Assembly: GCA_015232335.1 (NCBI GenBank)
Contig: JADFZV010000021.1
Span: 1-56,714 of the forward strand
DNA: 56,714 nt
From: Alphaproteobacteria bacterium
GTDB taxonomy: Bacteria; Pseudomonadota; Alphaproteobacteria; Rhodospirillales; WMHbin7
Direction: 5' to 3'
The notes under the pieces were generated by a model. That model ran no database searches. It saw nothing but the letters and a program-made list of their open reading frames with translations, and was not told where the DNA came from. Below are positions 7,992-17,549 of this stretch, in pieces; positions within the stretch are counted from its first letter, which is position 1, and each line of letters opens with the position of its first letter. The position numbers and the translations under genes were made by a program.

Positions 7992-10144
7992 TGCCAACGA
8001 CCGCCTTTTTCCGCTTGGCCCTTTTGTTACTGGCATTTCTTGCGCTGGGCATGACGTATCCCGTCATGGGGGCCGAAAAAGCGTTGGCCCCGAAAGGCGC
8101 TGAGGAGGAGCAGGTCTTCTTCTCCGCCGACGAGGTCAATCAGGATAAGGATCTGGGCGTAATGACGGCGCGAGGCCATGTCGAAGTCTCGTACCAAGGC
8201 CGCGTTCTTCTGGCGGATCAGATTTCCTACAATACGCGCCAAGACATCATCACCGCCTCGGGCAGCGTCAGCCTGCTCGAACCCTCGGGCGACGTTTTCT
8301 TCGCGGATTATTTCGAATTGTCCGGGGACTTGAAGGAAGCCACCAGCAGAAATCTGCGCATTTTGATGGCAAACCGCACCCGTCTGGCCGCCGCCAAAAG
8401 CGTTCGCATCGCAGGCGAGAAGAACGTCATGGAAAAAGCCGTCTACTCGGCCTGCGAACAGTGCAAGGACGATCCCAAGAAGCCTCCGCTTTGGCAGGTC
8501 AAGGCCATGCGGGTTACCAACGACGAAAAGAAGCAGACCTTCGAATATCGCGACGCCTGGGTCGAGTTCGCAGGCGTGCCCGTGATCTACACCCCCTATT
8601 TCCAGCATGCCGATCCCAGAGTGCCCCGTCACAGCGGCTTCCTTCCGCCCAGCTTCGGCGGCTCCAGCCAGTTGGGTGGCGCCATCACCGTTCCCTATTA
8701 CTGGGCCATCTCGAACAACCAGGACGCCACGATTTCCACGATGGCAACGGGCAAGGAGAATGTCGTGCTGGTGGGCGAGCATCGCAACCGCCTGGCCAAC
8801 GGCAAGACCGATACGGAAGGCAGCTTCAACTTCGATTCCAAAAGCCAATTCCGCGGCCATATCCGCGCCAAGGGCCTCTTTGACATCGACGAGACCTGGC
8901 GGGCGGGATACCAACTCGACCGGGCCAGCGACGACACCTATCTGCGCCGCTATGGCTTCAAATCGGAGCGCTGGCTGGAAACCCACCCCTATGTCGAAGG
9001 CTTCGCCGGGCGCAGCCACGCCCGGATGGAATCCTATCTCTATCAGGGCCTCTCCGCCAAAGACGACCCCGGCAAGGCGCCGGTCGTTCTGCCCCTGGCC
9101 GAATATAATTATGTCGGCCAGCCGGGAGCGCAGGGTCAGTATTGGAGCTTTGATGCGGGCGCGCTTGATATCTATCGGGGCGAAGGAACAGATACAAGGC
9201 GCCTGTCCTCGCGCCTGGGCTGGACCTTGCCCTATACCGCGCCTGCCGGAGATATTTATACATTGTCGGCATCGCTGAGGGGCGAGGGCTATCACATCTC
9301 GGATTATCAGACGAACACGCGCACGGAAAAGGGATTTTCCGGTCGCGCCGTGCCGCAATTGTCGCTGGACTGGCGCTATCCCTTCGTGCGCAATGGCGAG
9401 CGCTTTACCGACGTCGTCGAACCCATCGTCGTCGGCACCGTCAGCCCCAACGGCATGAACCCGACCCGCATCCCCAACGAGGACAGTCTCGACTTCGAAT
9501 ATGACGACACAAACCTGTTCAGCCCGCAGCGCTTCACAGGATTGGATCGTGTCGAAGGCGGGCCGCGCGTCGCCTATGGCGTCAAGTGGAGCGTCTTCGG
9601 CAACAAGCCCGGAGCCATGACGGCTCTTCTTGGTCAGAGCTATCGGGCGCATGTCGACGAAACCTATACCGCCGATTCGGGACTTAAGGATAACCTTTCC
9701 GATTACGTCGGACGCATCAGCATCAATCCGGTCGGCAATTTCATGATGCTGTACCGTTTTCGCTTCGACAAGGACACCTTAGCCTCCAAGCGCAGCGAGG
9801 TTGGCGCCCGCATTGGCCCCAAGGCTTTGAACTTGAGGGCCAACTACGTCTTCGTCGACCAGAACAGCATCTCGGGATATCCCGATCGCGAGCAGATCAA
9901 CGTTAGCGCCTCGTCGATGCTGACGCGTTACTGGTCGGCTCAGGCGGGAACAGTTTACAATCTGGGCGAAAAATACGAGCCCATTTCCTTTAACACGGGC
10001 CTTGTCTACGAGGACGAGTGCTTTGCTTTGTCGGCCAACTATGTCCGCAAATTCACCTATGACCGCGACTATGTCGGCGGCCAGTATGTTCTCTTCCGCT
10101 TTACCTTGAAGACCCTGGGCGAGTTCCAGGCCTCGGCCGAGTAA
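7988..10144 (+). CDS. lptD: LPS assembly outer-membrane protein LptD
   Basis: Outer-membrane beta-barrel that with LptE inserts LPS into the outer leaflet. The protein has 718 residues from the ATG overlapping the lptF stop. It begins with a signal peptide ending near residue 28 (GMTYPVMGAE). An OstA/LptA-like periplasmic domain follows, then the long barrel domain made of alternating aromatic strands. Cysteines for the stabilising disulfides are visible: the pair in YSACEQCKD near residue 157 and a C-terminal one in EDECFALSANY. A second ATG follows immediately at 7991. It is coupled to lptF and followed after 31 bases by surA, its folding chaperone. Confidence 0.94.
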   Translation: MMPTTAFFRLALLLLAFLALGMTYPVMGAEKALAPKGAEEEQVFFSADEVNQDKDLGVMTARGHVEVSYQGRVLLADQISYNTRQDIITASGSVSLLEPSGDVFFADYFELSGDLKEATSRNLRILMANRTRLAAAKSVRIAGEKNVMEKAVYSACEQCKDDPKKPPLWQVKAMRVTNDEKKQTFEYRDAWVEFAGVPVIYTPYFQHADPRVPRHSGFLPPSFGGSSQLGGAITVPYYWAISNNQDATISTMATGKENVVLVGEHRNRLANGKTDTEGSFNFDSKSQFRGHIRAKGLFDIDETWRAGYQLDRASDDTYLRRYGFKSERWLETHPYVEGFAGRSHARMESYLYQGLSAKDDPGKAPVVLPLAEYNYVGQPGAQGQYWSFDAGALDIYRGEGTDTRRLSSRLGWTLPYTAPAGDIYTLSASLRGEGYHISDYQTNTRTEKGFSGRAVPQLSLDWRYPFVRNGERFTDVVEPIVVGTVSPNGMNPTRIPNEDSLDFEYDDTNLFSPQRFTGLDRVEGGPRVAYGVKWSVFGNKPGAMTALLGQSYRAHVDETYTADSGLKDNLSDYVGRISINPVGNFMMLYRFRFDKDTLASKRSEVGARIGPKALNLRANYVFVDQNSISGYPDREQINVSASSMLTRYWSAQAGTVYNLGEKYEPISFNTGLVYEDECFALSANYVRKFTYDRDYVGGQYVLFRFTLKTLGEFQASAE

Positions 10145-10175
10145 AAGAACCGTCAACATCGAAAGCAGGCCAACA

Positions 10176-11453
10176 ATGACGACATGGCGACAACTCGTGC
10201 GGGCCCTCCTTCTGTCTGCTGCCGTTCTGCAGACCGGGTTGGTCGCCTTTGACGCTGCGGCACAGGAAAGCGAACGGATTGCCGCCGTCGTCAACGACGA
10301 CATCGTCTCCATGCGCGACCTGGAAGAGCGCCTGAAGATGGCGATCATCAGCTCGCGGCTTGAAAACAGCCCCGATGTCCGTCGCAGGCTTTTGCCCCAG
10401 GTTCTGCGCAAGCTGCTCGAGGAACGCTTGCAGATGCAAGAAGCCACCCGCCAGGGCATCAGCCTGACGGATCAGGAAATCGGCGGCACGGTTCGCAATA
10501 TCGAGACCCAGAACAATCTGCCACCCGGCGGGCTGGAAGTGGCAACCCGGCGCGACGGCGTCGATTATGATGCCTTTCTTGCCCAGATCCGCGCGGAATT
10601 ATCTTGGATGAAGCTGTTAAGGCGCCAGTATTCAGGTGCAGTCAAGGTCACGGAAAATGAAGTCGACGCCCAGCTCAATCTGATCAAATCGAACATGAGC
10701 CGCCCGCAATACAGGCTGGCGGAGATCGTGCTCAATATCGACAATCCGGCGCAGGAAGAAGATATCCGCGCCCTGGCCGATCGTATCGTCCAGCAGGCCC
10801 GCCAGGGCGCTCCCTTCCCAGCCTTGGCCCGCCAATTCTCGCAGACGGCGACGGCGGCGGCGGGGGGCGATATGGGCTGGATCTATGAAGGCCAGTTGCC
10901 GGTCGATGTCGAAAACGTGGTCAAGGCCCTGCAACCAGCCCAGATCAGCAACCCCATGCGCACCTTGACCGGCTTTCACATTCTTCTGCTCATCGAACGC
11001 AGAAGCGGCGGCCAGCAGGCAAAGGATGATTCGGTTCTCGATCTGGCCCAGCTTTTCCTGCCCGTTGCGGCCCAGGCCCGGCCCGAGGAGATTCGCATTC
11101 AGACCGATCTGGTCCGGACAGCCGCCGAGACCGCCGAGAATTGCGACGATATGGTACGCCTGTCCAAGGAATTGGGCGCGCAGCAAAATCCCAGGCCGGG
11201 AAAAGTGACCCTGTCCGCCCTGCCGCAGAATCTGCGTCAAGCCATGGAAACCTTGCCAGCCGGAAAAGTCACAGCGCCTCAGAAGGTCAATGGGGGCGTT
11301 GCGGTTTTCATGATCTGCTCACGCAAGGACGATAATGGCATGCCCGAGCGCGCCGAGATTGAAAAGAAGCTTGAATTTGAGCGCCTCGACGTTCAGGCAA
11401 GGCGTCTGCTGCGCGACCTGAAGCGTCAGGCCATCATCGACATCCGGATTTAG
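10176..11453 (+). CDS. surA: Periplasmic peptidyl-prolyl isomerase/chaperone SurA
   Basis: Chaperone that escorts unfolded outer-membrane proteins, including LptD, across the periplasm. The signal peptide ends around AFDAAAQES (residue 30). The SurA N-terminal domain starts at RIAAVVNDDIVSMRDLEERL. One parvulin domain is clear (EIVLNIDNPAQEEDIRALA to FHILLLIERR, about 185-275). The second, from about 280, is weaker and lacks a convincing parvulin core, as is common in alphaproteobacteria. The length of 425 residues is normal. The gene sits between lptD and pdxA. Confidence 0.92.
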   Translation: MTTWRQLVRALLLSAAVLQTGLVAFDAAAQESERIAAVVNDDIVSMRDLEERLKMAIISSRLENSPDVRRRLLPQVLRKLLEERLQMQEATRQGISLTDQEIGGTVRNIETQNNLPPGGLEVATRRDGVDYDAFLAQIRAELSWMKLLRRQYSGAVKVTENEVDAQLNLIKSNMSRPQYRLAEIVLNIDNPAQEEDIRALADRIVQQARQGAPFPALARQFSQTATAAAGGDMGWIYEGQLPVDVENVVKALQPAQISNPMRTLTGFHILLLIERRSGGQQAKDDSVLDLAQLFLPVAAQARPEEIRIQTDLVRTAAETAENCDDMVRLSKELGAQQNPRPGKVTLSALPQNLRQAMETLPAGKVTAPQKVNGGVAVFMICSRKDDNGMPERAEIEKKLEFERLDVQARRLLRDLKRQAIIDIRI

Positions 11454-11457
11454 CGCC

Positions 11458-12456
11458 ATGCGGGCACCCCTGGCGCTGACCATGGGTGAGCCTGCGGGCA
11501 TCGCAGGCGAGATAGCACTCTTAAGCTGGCTACGCCGCCAAGAAGACCTGCCCTGCTTTTTCCTGATCGACGATCCAGAGCGTCTGCGCACAATCTCTCG
11601 CAGCCTGGGATGGAACGTCCCCTTGGCTGAGATCGAAAGTCCCAAGGAGGCACCAGGCCACTTTGCCCAGGCCCTGCCCGTTCTCTCCTCTGGCGGACAT
11701 ATTTCGGCACAAGCCGGACAGCCCGATCCCGCCAATGCTCCCGCCGTCATCGAAGCCATCCGCCGCGCCGTCACCTTGGTTCAGTCAGGCCAGGCATCGG
11801 GTCTGGTGACCAACCCCATCCACAAGGCTGTCTTGAAAGCGGCCGGATTTCAGCATCCCGGGCACACCGAATTTCTATCCGATCTGGCTGGTGGAATGCC
11901 GCCCGTCATGATGCTGACCTCTGGCGGCTTGCGCGTTGTTCCCATAACGATTCACGTTCCCCTGTCCAAGGTGGCGTCTTTGCTGTCCACCCAGACCATT
12001 CTGTTGCAGGGGCGCATTCTGGCCGAGGCTCTGATCCGCGACTTCGCCATCCAAAACCCTCGCATCGCTGTGGCGGGGCTGAACCCGCATGCCGGTGAAG
12101 ACGGCGTGATGGGAGACGAAGAGACGTCCATCATCCTTCCTGCCGTCCAGGCCTTGCAGGCGGAAGGAATCAAGGCGTTCGGCCCCCTACCCGCCGATAC
12201 GCTGTTTCATGCCGAGGCCAGGGCGACCTACGATGCCGTCTTGTGCATGTATCACGATCAGGCCCTGATCCCCCTCAAGATGCTGGGATTCTGGGAAGGC
12301 GTGAACGTCACCCTGGGCCTGCCCTTCGTGCGCACCTCGCCCGATCACGGCACGGCACTTTCCCTGGCGGGATCGGGCAAGGCCGATCCGGCAAGCTTGA
12401 TGGCCGCCTTGCGCCTGGCCGCCCGAATGGCAGATTCCCGTGCTGCCGCCGCTTAA
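11458..12456 (+). CDS. pdxA: 4-hydroxythreonine-4-phosphate dehydrogenase PdxA
   Basis: NAD-dependent enzyme of the DXP-dependent vitamin B6 pathway that oxidises 4-phosphohydroxy-L-threonine before PdxJ. Family motifs occur in order: [13 protein letters not shown] at the N-terminus, [11 protein letters not shown] with a metal-binding histidine, [16 protein letters not shown], and [12 protein letters not shown] followed by TSPDHGTAL. The length of 332 residues is typical. It begins four bases after surA and its last 17 bases overlap the rsmA start, so the surA-pdxA-rsmA block is tightly coupled. Confidence 0.95.
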   Translation: MRAPLALTMGEPAGIAGEIALLSWLRRQEDLPCFFLIDDPERLRTISRSLGWNVPLAEIESPKEAPGHFAQALPVLSSGGHISAQAGQPDPANAPAVIEAIRRAVTLVQSGQASGLVTNPIHKAVLKAAGFQHPGHTEFLSDLAGGMPPVMMLTSGGLRVVPITIHVPLSKVASLLSTQTILLQGRILAEALIRDFAIQNPRIAVAGLNPHAGEDGVMGDEETSIILPAVQALQAEGIKAFGPLPADTLFHAEARATYDAVLCMYHDQALIPLKMLGFWEGVNVTLGLPFVRTSPDHGTALSLAGSGKADPASLMAALRLAARMADSRAAAA

Positions 12457-13252
12457 GGACATCGTGGCAAGATATGATCTGCTGGCCAGAAAGTCGCTGG
12501 GCCAGCACTTTCTGTTCGACCTCAACCTCACCGGCAAGATCGCTCGCATGGCGGGCGATCTGACCCAGGGCACCACGATCGAGGTGGGACCGGGACCGGG
12601 AGGGCTGACCCGCGCCCTGCTCGATGCAGGCGCTTCTCAGGTGATCGCCATCGAAAAGGACGAGCGCTGCCTGGAAGCTTTGGCGGAAGTCGCTAATGCC
12701 TATCCGGGCCGCCTAGAGGTGCTGGCGGGCGACGCCATGCAGATTGACGCCTCAAGCCTGGGCACGACGCCAAGGCGCATCGTTTCCAACCTTCCCTATA
12801 ATGTGGGCACGCCGCTTCTGATCGGCTGGCTTCGCAACATCAGCGCCTTTGAAAGCCTGACCTTGATGTTTCAGCGCGAAGTGGCCGACCGCCTGATCGC
12901 ACCGGTGCGCAGCCCAGCCTATGGGCGTCTGTCGGTTCTGGCTCAATGGCAGTGCGAAGTCAAAAAACTGTTCGATCTGCCGCCCTCGGCCTTTACGCCG
13001 CCGCCCAAGGTCTCGTCCAGCGTTGTGCGCCTTGTGCCGCGCCCCCTTGTCGACAAAGCCGATTTCGCCCTGTTCGAGCGCGTGACCGCCGCCGCTTTCG
13101 GGCAAAGACGTAAAATGCTGCGTTCTAGCCTGAAATCGTTGGGTAATTCAGAAAAACTGCTGGCCGATGCCGACATCACCCCCACGGCCAGGGCCGAGGA
13201 AATCGGCTATGCGGGCTTCGCCGCATTGGCCAGAACCCTGGAACAGGCTTGA
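12440..13252 (+). CDS. rsmA: 16S rRNA A1518/A1519 dimethyltransferase RsmA (KsgA)
   Basis: SAM-dependent enzyme that dimethylates two adjacent adenines in helix 45 of 16S rRNA late in 30S assembly. It carries the N-terminal [13 protein letters not shown] signature, the SAM-binding glycine loop [13 protein letters not shown] and the catalytic NLPY in [12 protein letters not shown]. The predicted start is GTG at 12440, inside the end of pdxA, and yields 270 residues. Starting any later would begin to cut into the family's conserved first helix. Confidence 0.95.
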   Translation: MLPPLKDIVARYDLLARKSLGQHFLFDLNLTGKIARMAGDLTQGTTIEVGPGPGGLTRALLDAGASQVIAIEKDERCLEALAEVANAYPGRLEVLAGDAMQIDASSLGTTPRRIVSNLPYNVGTPLLIGWLRNISAFESLTLMFQREVADRLIAPVRSPAYGRLSVLAQWQCEVKKLFDLPPSAFTPPPKVSSSVVRLVPRPLVDKADFALFERVTAAAFGQRRKMLRSSLKSLGNSEKLLADADITPTARAEEIGYAGFAALARTLEQA

Positions 13253-13283
13253 TTGCAGCGTCTTAACACCCGATCATGGCGCC

Positions 13284-14693
13284 ATGACGACAACTTCCTT
13301 GCTTGACCGGCTTGCCCAACGGCTTGGGCACAATCATGTGCTGACCGATTATGACCTCATGGCGCCCTATCTGGCCGAGGAACGGGGAAACTATGCCAGC
13401 CGAGCCCTGGCCATTCTGCGCCCCAAGGATACATTTGACGTGGCGGCTTCGGTCAAGGAATGCGCCGAAGCGGGCGTTGCCATCGTGCCTCAGGGCGGCA
13501 ATACGGGACTGGTGGGAGGCACGGTCTCCACTCAAAACCAGATCATCCTATCGCTCTCGCGCCTCAATCGGGTGCGCGGCATCAATCCCGCCAACCGCGC
13601 CATGACGGTCGAGGCTGGATGCATTCTGTCACAAATTCAATCCGCCGCCGACGAACAGGGATTGTTGTTTCCCTTAAGCATGGCTTCCGAGGGGTCGTGC
13701 CAGATCGGAGGCAATCTTGCCACCAATGCAGGCGGAACCTCTGTTTTGCGCTATGGCAATGCGCGCGATCTGGTGCTGGGGTTGGAAGTGGTGCTGTCCG
13801 ACGGAACGGTCTGGAACGGCCTTAAGGGTCTGCGCAAGGACAATACAGGCTATGATCTAAAGCAGCTTTTCATCGGCTCGGAAGGCACGCTGGGCATCAT
13901 CACGGCGGCCACGCTGAAACTGTTCGCCAAGCATCACGAGACCGTCACGGCCTTCCTGGGCCTAGCCTCGCCGCAAGCAGCGCTCGACCTTCTGGCCCGC
14001 CTGCAAGATGCCAGCGGCGAGCAGGTCACGGCCTTCGAACTGATGAGCCGGAACAGCCTGGAATTCGTAACAGGCCGCATTCCCGGCACCTCCGACCCCT
14101 TAAGCAAACCCTATCCCTGGTACGTACTGGCGGAAATCGCCACTTCGCGCCGGGATGGCGCAATGGCCGAACTGATGGAGGGTGAGTTGGCCCGCGCCAT
14201 CGACATGGGGCTGGCGGTGGATGGCACACTTGCCGTCTCCCTGGCCCAGCGCCAAGCCCTCTGGAAATTGCGAGAATCGATCCCCGAAGCGCAGAAGCCC
14301 GAGGGGGCCAGCCTGAAACACGATATCTCGGTGCCGGTTTCCTGCATTCCCGACTTTCTGGAACGCGCCATAAATGCCGCAACCTCCCTAATTCCTGGCA
14401 TTCGCCCCTGTCCCTTCGGCCATGTCGGCGACGGCAATCTGCATTTCAACCTCAGCCAGCCCAAGGACCTGTCCAAGGCGGATTTTCTGGCGGCTCGCGG
14501 ACAGATGGCAGAGGCCATTCACGATATCGCGGCCAGCCTGGGCGGAAGTTTTTCTGCCGAACATGGTGTTGGACTTTTGAAATTGCCCGACATGATGCGC
14601 TATAAGCAACCTGTCGAGCGAGATATCATGCGCCGCTTGAAAACCGCACTCGACCCCATAACGCTCTTGAACCCAGGCAAGGTGGTAGAATGA
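13284..14693 (+). CDS. FAD-linked oxidase, D-2-hydroxyacid dehydrogenase type (GlcD-like)
   Basis: Flavoenzyme of the vanillyl-alcohol-oxidase/GlcD family that probably oxidises a D-2-hydroxy acid such as D-2-hydroxyglutarate or D-lactate. The FAD-binding PP-loop region reads VPQGGNTGLVGGTV, and the second FAD segment is GGNLATNAGGT. The C-terminal oxidase domain ends with the conserved GHVGDGNLHFN and EHGVG motifs, which hold substrate and metal ligands. The product has 469 residues from ATG 13284. The exact substrate cannot be separated by eye among GlcD, Dld2 and D2HGDH homologues. The stop overlaps the next start by four bases. Confidence 0.85.
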   Translation: MTTTSLLDRLAQRLGHNHVLTDYDLMAPYLAEERGNYASRALAILRPKDTFDVAASVKECAEAGVAIVPQGGNTGLVGGTVSTQNQIILSLSRLNRVRGINPANRAMTVEAGCILSQIQSAADEQGLLFPLSMASEGSCQIGGNLATNAGGTSVLRYGNARDLVLGLEVVLSDGTVWNGLKGLRKDNTGYDLKQLFIGSEGTLGIITAATLKLFAKHHETVTAFLGLASPQAALDLLARLQDASGEQVTAFELMSRNSLEFVTGRIPGTSDPLSKPYPWYVLAEIATSRRDGAMAELMEGELARAIDMGLAVDGTLAVSLAQRQALWKLRESIPEAQKPEGASLKHDISVPVSCIPDFLERAINAATSLIPGIRPCPFGHVGDGNLHFNLSQPKDLSKADFLAARGQMAEAIHDIAASLGGSFSAEHGVGLLKLPDMMRYKQPVERDIMRRLKTALDPITLLNPGKVVE

Positions 14694-15325
14694 AAAAACT
14701 TTTTGTGTCGCTTTTTCTGACGGCTTTTCTTCTGGCTCCCCAGGCCCAGGCCGCCATGCCGGGGTTGCCGGATTCTGGAAAGCTCTCCTTTACCGTTCTG
14801 CGCAACAAAACGCCCATCGGCAGCCATGTCTACCGCTTCGAAAGCCAGGGCGAACGGGTGACCGTCAAGATCGAGACCCACATCCTCTACAAGTTTCTGG
14901 GCTTTCCCTTCTACCGCTTCGACCACAACTCGACCGAAGTATGGGAGAAGGGCCAATTGAAGGAACTGACATCAAGCACCAACGATGATGGCACACCTCT
15001 CGAACTCAAGATCGTCGCCTCGGGGACGCTGTACGAAGTCGTCCTCAACGGGGCCAAGCAGACTCCGATCGGCACCGCCCTGCCTGCCAGCATGTGGCCC
15101 TTCGACACTTCTGGAACCAACTCGCTGTTCGATACCATGAACGGTAAACCCTTCACGGTGGAGAGCAAGGCGGTCGGGATCGATAGCGAGGCCGGACAGC
15201 AACTGCGCCACTTCACGATCCGGGGCGAGATGTCGCGGGACATCTGGTACGACGAGCGGGGTGTGCTGGCCCATGTCTTGTTCAAGGCCCGGGACAGCTC
15301 GCAAATTCGTTACGTCCGAGATTGA
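14690..15325 (+). CDS. Secreted DUF6134/DUF3108-like protein
   Basis: Periplasmic protein of unknown function. A classical signal peptide (MKKLFVSLFLTAFLLAPQAQA) is followed by a beta-rich domain with repeated tyrosine/phenylalanine strands such as KFLGFPFYRFDHNSTEVW. The pattern suits the small alphaproteobacterial family DUF6134, related in shape to DUF3108 and EipB-like proteins. It has 211 residues and lacks cysteines. Its ATG overlaps the stop of the upstream flavoenzyme, which is followed by a different type of gene, so coupling may reflect packing rather than a shared pathway. Confidence 0.7.
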   Translation: MKKLFVSLFLTAFLLAPQAQAAMPGLPDSGKLSFTVLRNKTPIGSHVYRFESQGERVTVKIETHILYKFLGFPFYRFDHNSTEVWEKGQLKELTSSTNDDGTPLELKIVASGTLYEVVLNGAKQTPIGTALPASMWPFDTSGTNSLFDTMNGKPFTVESKAVGIDSEAGQQLRHFTIRGEMSRDIWYDERGVLAHVLFKARDSSQIRYVRD

Positions 15326-15389
15326 AGCTGCCCCCATCGACCTGATACAGTTTCTTGCCTACGCACCAAGGAATCAGGAAGAAACACTC

Positions 15390-17174
15390 ATGGCCTACCG
15401 CGCTCCCGTCGATGAAATGCTGTTCGTGATGAACGAACTGGCAGGGCTGCCCGACATCGCCGCCCTGCCTGCCTTCGCAGAAGCCACCCCCGATCTGGTC
15501 TCGGCCGTTCTGACCGAGGCAGGAAGGCTTGCCACAGGCATTCTCGATCCCTTGAATCCGGTGGGCGACCGCGAAGGCTCGCACCTTGAAAACGGACTCG
15601 TGCGCACCCCCACCGGCTGGAAGGAAGCCTGGGAACAGTATCGCGACGGCGGCTGGTGTACTCTGCCCTTCGACCCCGATTACGGCGGACAGGGCCTGCC
15701 CTGGCTGGTGGCGATCGCTGTGCAGGAGCTGACTGATTCCGCCAATATGGCCTTTGGCCTCTGCCCGATGCTGACCAAGGGCACGGTGGAATTGCTCTCG
15801 CACCACGGCACCAAGGCGCAGAAGAATATTTATCTGAGCAAACTGATCTCGGGCCAATGGACGGGCACGATGAATCTGACCGAGCCACAGGCCGGTTCCG
15901 ACCTCTCCCAGGTGCGAGCCAAGGCCGTGCGCGCCGGTGACGGCAGCTATCGCCTATCGGGCCAGAAGATCTTCATTACCTATGGCGACCACGAATTGGC
16001 CGAGAACATCATCCATTTCGTATTGGCGCGTCTTCCCGAAGCCCCCCCAGGCGTCAAGGGCATCTCGCTCTTCCTGGTGCCCAAGTTCCTGCCCAACGCT
16101 GACGGCACGCCGGGATCGCGCAACGACGTGCGCTGCGTCTCGCTGGAACACAAGCTGGGCATTCATGCCAGCCCCACCTGCGTCATGTCGTTTGGCGATC
16201 ACCTGGGGGCGGTGGGGTTTCTGATCGGCGAGGAAAATCGCGGTCTCGAATACATGTTCACCATGATGAACAATGCGCGCCTAGCCGTGGGGCTTGAGGG
16301 GGTTGCCATCGCCGAGCGGGCCTATCAACTGGCGGTCGATTACGCCCGCGAACGTGTGCAAAGCAAGCCGTTGGGGGGAGGCGCCAAGCCGAATGCCGCC
16401 ATCATCGCGCATGCCGATGTGAGGCGCATGCTGATGGATATGCGCGCCCGCACCGAAGCCGCCCGGGCGCTGGCCTATTTCGCAGCCGGCGCCATCGACC
16501 GCACCAACCACCTTGAAGATGCTGAGGGACGTCAGGAATGGCGCTCCGTGGTCGATCTGATGATTCCGGTGGTCAAGGGCTGGTGCTCCGAAACCGGCAT
16601 TCATGTCGCCAATACCGGCGTTCAGGTGCATGGCGGCATGGGTTATATCGAGGAAACCGGGGCCGCCCAGTATCTGCGCGATGCCCGCATCACCGCCATC
16701 TATGAAGGCACCAACGGCATCCAGGCCAACGATCTGGTGGGCCGCAAGGTGGGCCGCGACCAGGGAGCGGCGGCCCGCGCGATGATCACGCGCATGTGGC
16801 AGACCGAAGCCTTGCTGGAGCGTGAGCAGGGCGAGGTTTTCCGCATTCTGCGCACCCGCCTGGGAGAGGGGCTGGAAGCCCTTTCGGCGGCCACCGACTG
16901 GGTGGCCGAAACCTATGCCACCGATCCGGTGGCGACGGCGGCGGGATCGTTCGCCTATCTCAATCTGTGGGGCATCGTGGCGGGCGGCTGGCTGTTGGCC
17001 CAAGGTGCGCTGGCCGCTGAGAAGACCAGGGACAACAACCCAGGCTTCGCCAAGGCAAAATTGATCACCGCCCGCTTCTTCGCGGAACAATATCTCACCC
17101 AGGCCCAGGCGCTGAAAACCGCCGTCATGGCTGGCAAGGAAGCTGTGATGGGTTTGGACGAGGGGGAATTTTAG
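15390..17174 (+). CDS. Acyl-CoA dehydrogenase, long (DmdC-like) type
   Basis: FAD enzyme that introduces the alpha-beta double bond into an acyl-CoA and hands electrons to ETF. It has 594 residues, about 200 longer than classical dehydrogenases, as in the DmdC/AcdA branch. The FAD-binding stretch TEPQAGSDLSQV lies near residue 165. The catalytic glutamate is probably in IYEGTNGIQ near residue 440, with HGGMGY just before. An extra C-terminal domain follows from about 470. The ATG at 15390 has AGGAAG ten bases upstream. DmdC homologues act on 3-methylmercaptopropionyl-CoA, but many relatives use ordinary acyl-CoAs, so I do not assign a substrate. Confidence 0.88.
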   Translation: MAYRAPVDEMLFVMNELAGLPDIAALPAFAEATPDLVSAVLTEAGRLATGILDPLNPVGDREGSHLENGLVRTPTGWKEAWEQYRDGGWCTLPFDPDYGGQGLPWLVAIAVQELTDSANMAFGLCPMLTKGTVELLSHHGTKAQKNIYLSKLISGQWTGTMNLTEPQAGSDLSQVRAKAVRAGDGSYRLSGQKIFITYGDHELAENIIHFVLARLPEAPPGVKGISLFLVPKFLPNADGTPGSRNDVRCVSLEHKLGIHASPTCVMSFGDHLGAVGFLIGEENRGLEYMFTMMNNARLAVGLEGVAIAERAYQLAVDYARERVQSKPLGGGAKPNAAIIAHADVRRMLMDMRARTEAARALAYFAAGAIDRTNHLEDAEGRQEWRSVVDLMIPVVKGWCSETGIHVANTGVQVHGGMGYIEETGAAQYLRDARITAIYEGTNGIQANDLVGRKVGRDQGAAARAMITRMWQTEALLEREQGEVFRILRTRLGEGLEALSAATDWVAETYATDPVATAAGSFAYLNLWGIVAGGWLLAQGALAAEKTRDNNPGFAKAKLITARFFAEQYLTQAQALKTAVMAGKEAVMGLDEGEF

Positions 17175-17181
17175 AAAGGAG

Positions 17182-17478
17182 ATGGCAACTCGGGAAGTTT
17201 TGTTCGAATTCATCCGCCACGGCAACACGGTCAAGGTGACCGCCACCGACACGCCGACCCTGACCGAGATTTCGATCATCTGCCCGGCCAGAAGCAGCCG
17301 CAAGGACATGGAAAGCCTGGCCCTTCGACGTCTGGACGCCTTCCTTGTCAAGCAGGCCGAGCAGGCCAGCGCCAAGGGCTATGAAGGCCAGCCTTGTCCT
17401 GCTTGTGGCAAATACACGCTGAAGCGCAGCGCCACCCGCGTCAAATGCGACACCTGCGGGAAGGAAATGAGGTTCTAG
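17182..17478 (+). CDS. Small DUF6898-like protein with C-terminal zinc ribbon
   Basis: A 98-residue protein of unknown function. Residues 5-60 (VLFEFIRHGNTVKVTATDT and the following helix) match my recollection of DUF6898, a small alphaproteobacterial domain. Residues 72-92 form a zinc ribbon, C-P-A-C-G ... C-D-T-C-G, like the tail of B12-dependent ribonucleotide reductase. An AAAGGAG ribosome site abuts the ATG with no spacer, which is unusual; no better start is seen, since the next one (TTG, codon 7) is too far away. It follows the acyl-CoA dehydrogenase by seven bases and ends before a strong hairpin. Confidence 0.75.
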   Translation: MATREVLFEFIRHGNTVKVTATDTPTLTEISIICPARSSRKDMESLALRRLDAFLVKQAEQASAKGYEGQPCPACGKYTLKRSATRVKCDTCGKEMRF

Positions 17479-17496
17479 AGCCTCCCTATTCCCCAA

Positions 17497-17530
17497 ACGG
17501 AAACGGCCCCCTTTCGGGGGCCGTTTCCGT
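17497..17530. terminator. Bidirectional hairpin between convergent genes
   Basis: A perfect 15-bp inverted repeat (17497-17511 with 17516-17530) with a TTTC loop lies between the zinc-ribbon gene and the convergent lysozyme-like gene. The stem is very GC-rich in the middle. There is no long T run on either side, so it would act as a strong but imperfect intrinsic terminator for both strands. Confidence 0.75.
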
Positions 17531-17549
17531 TCATCGATCTACTGCCTGC

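Noticed and set aside
8027..9652. 541-codon antisense frame opposite lptD
   Set aside because: Shadow of lptD codon bias; no domain pattern and no plausible promoter.
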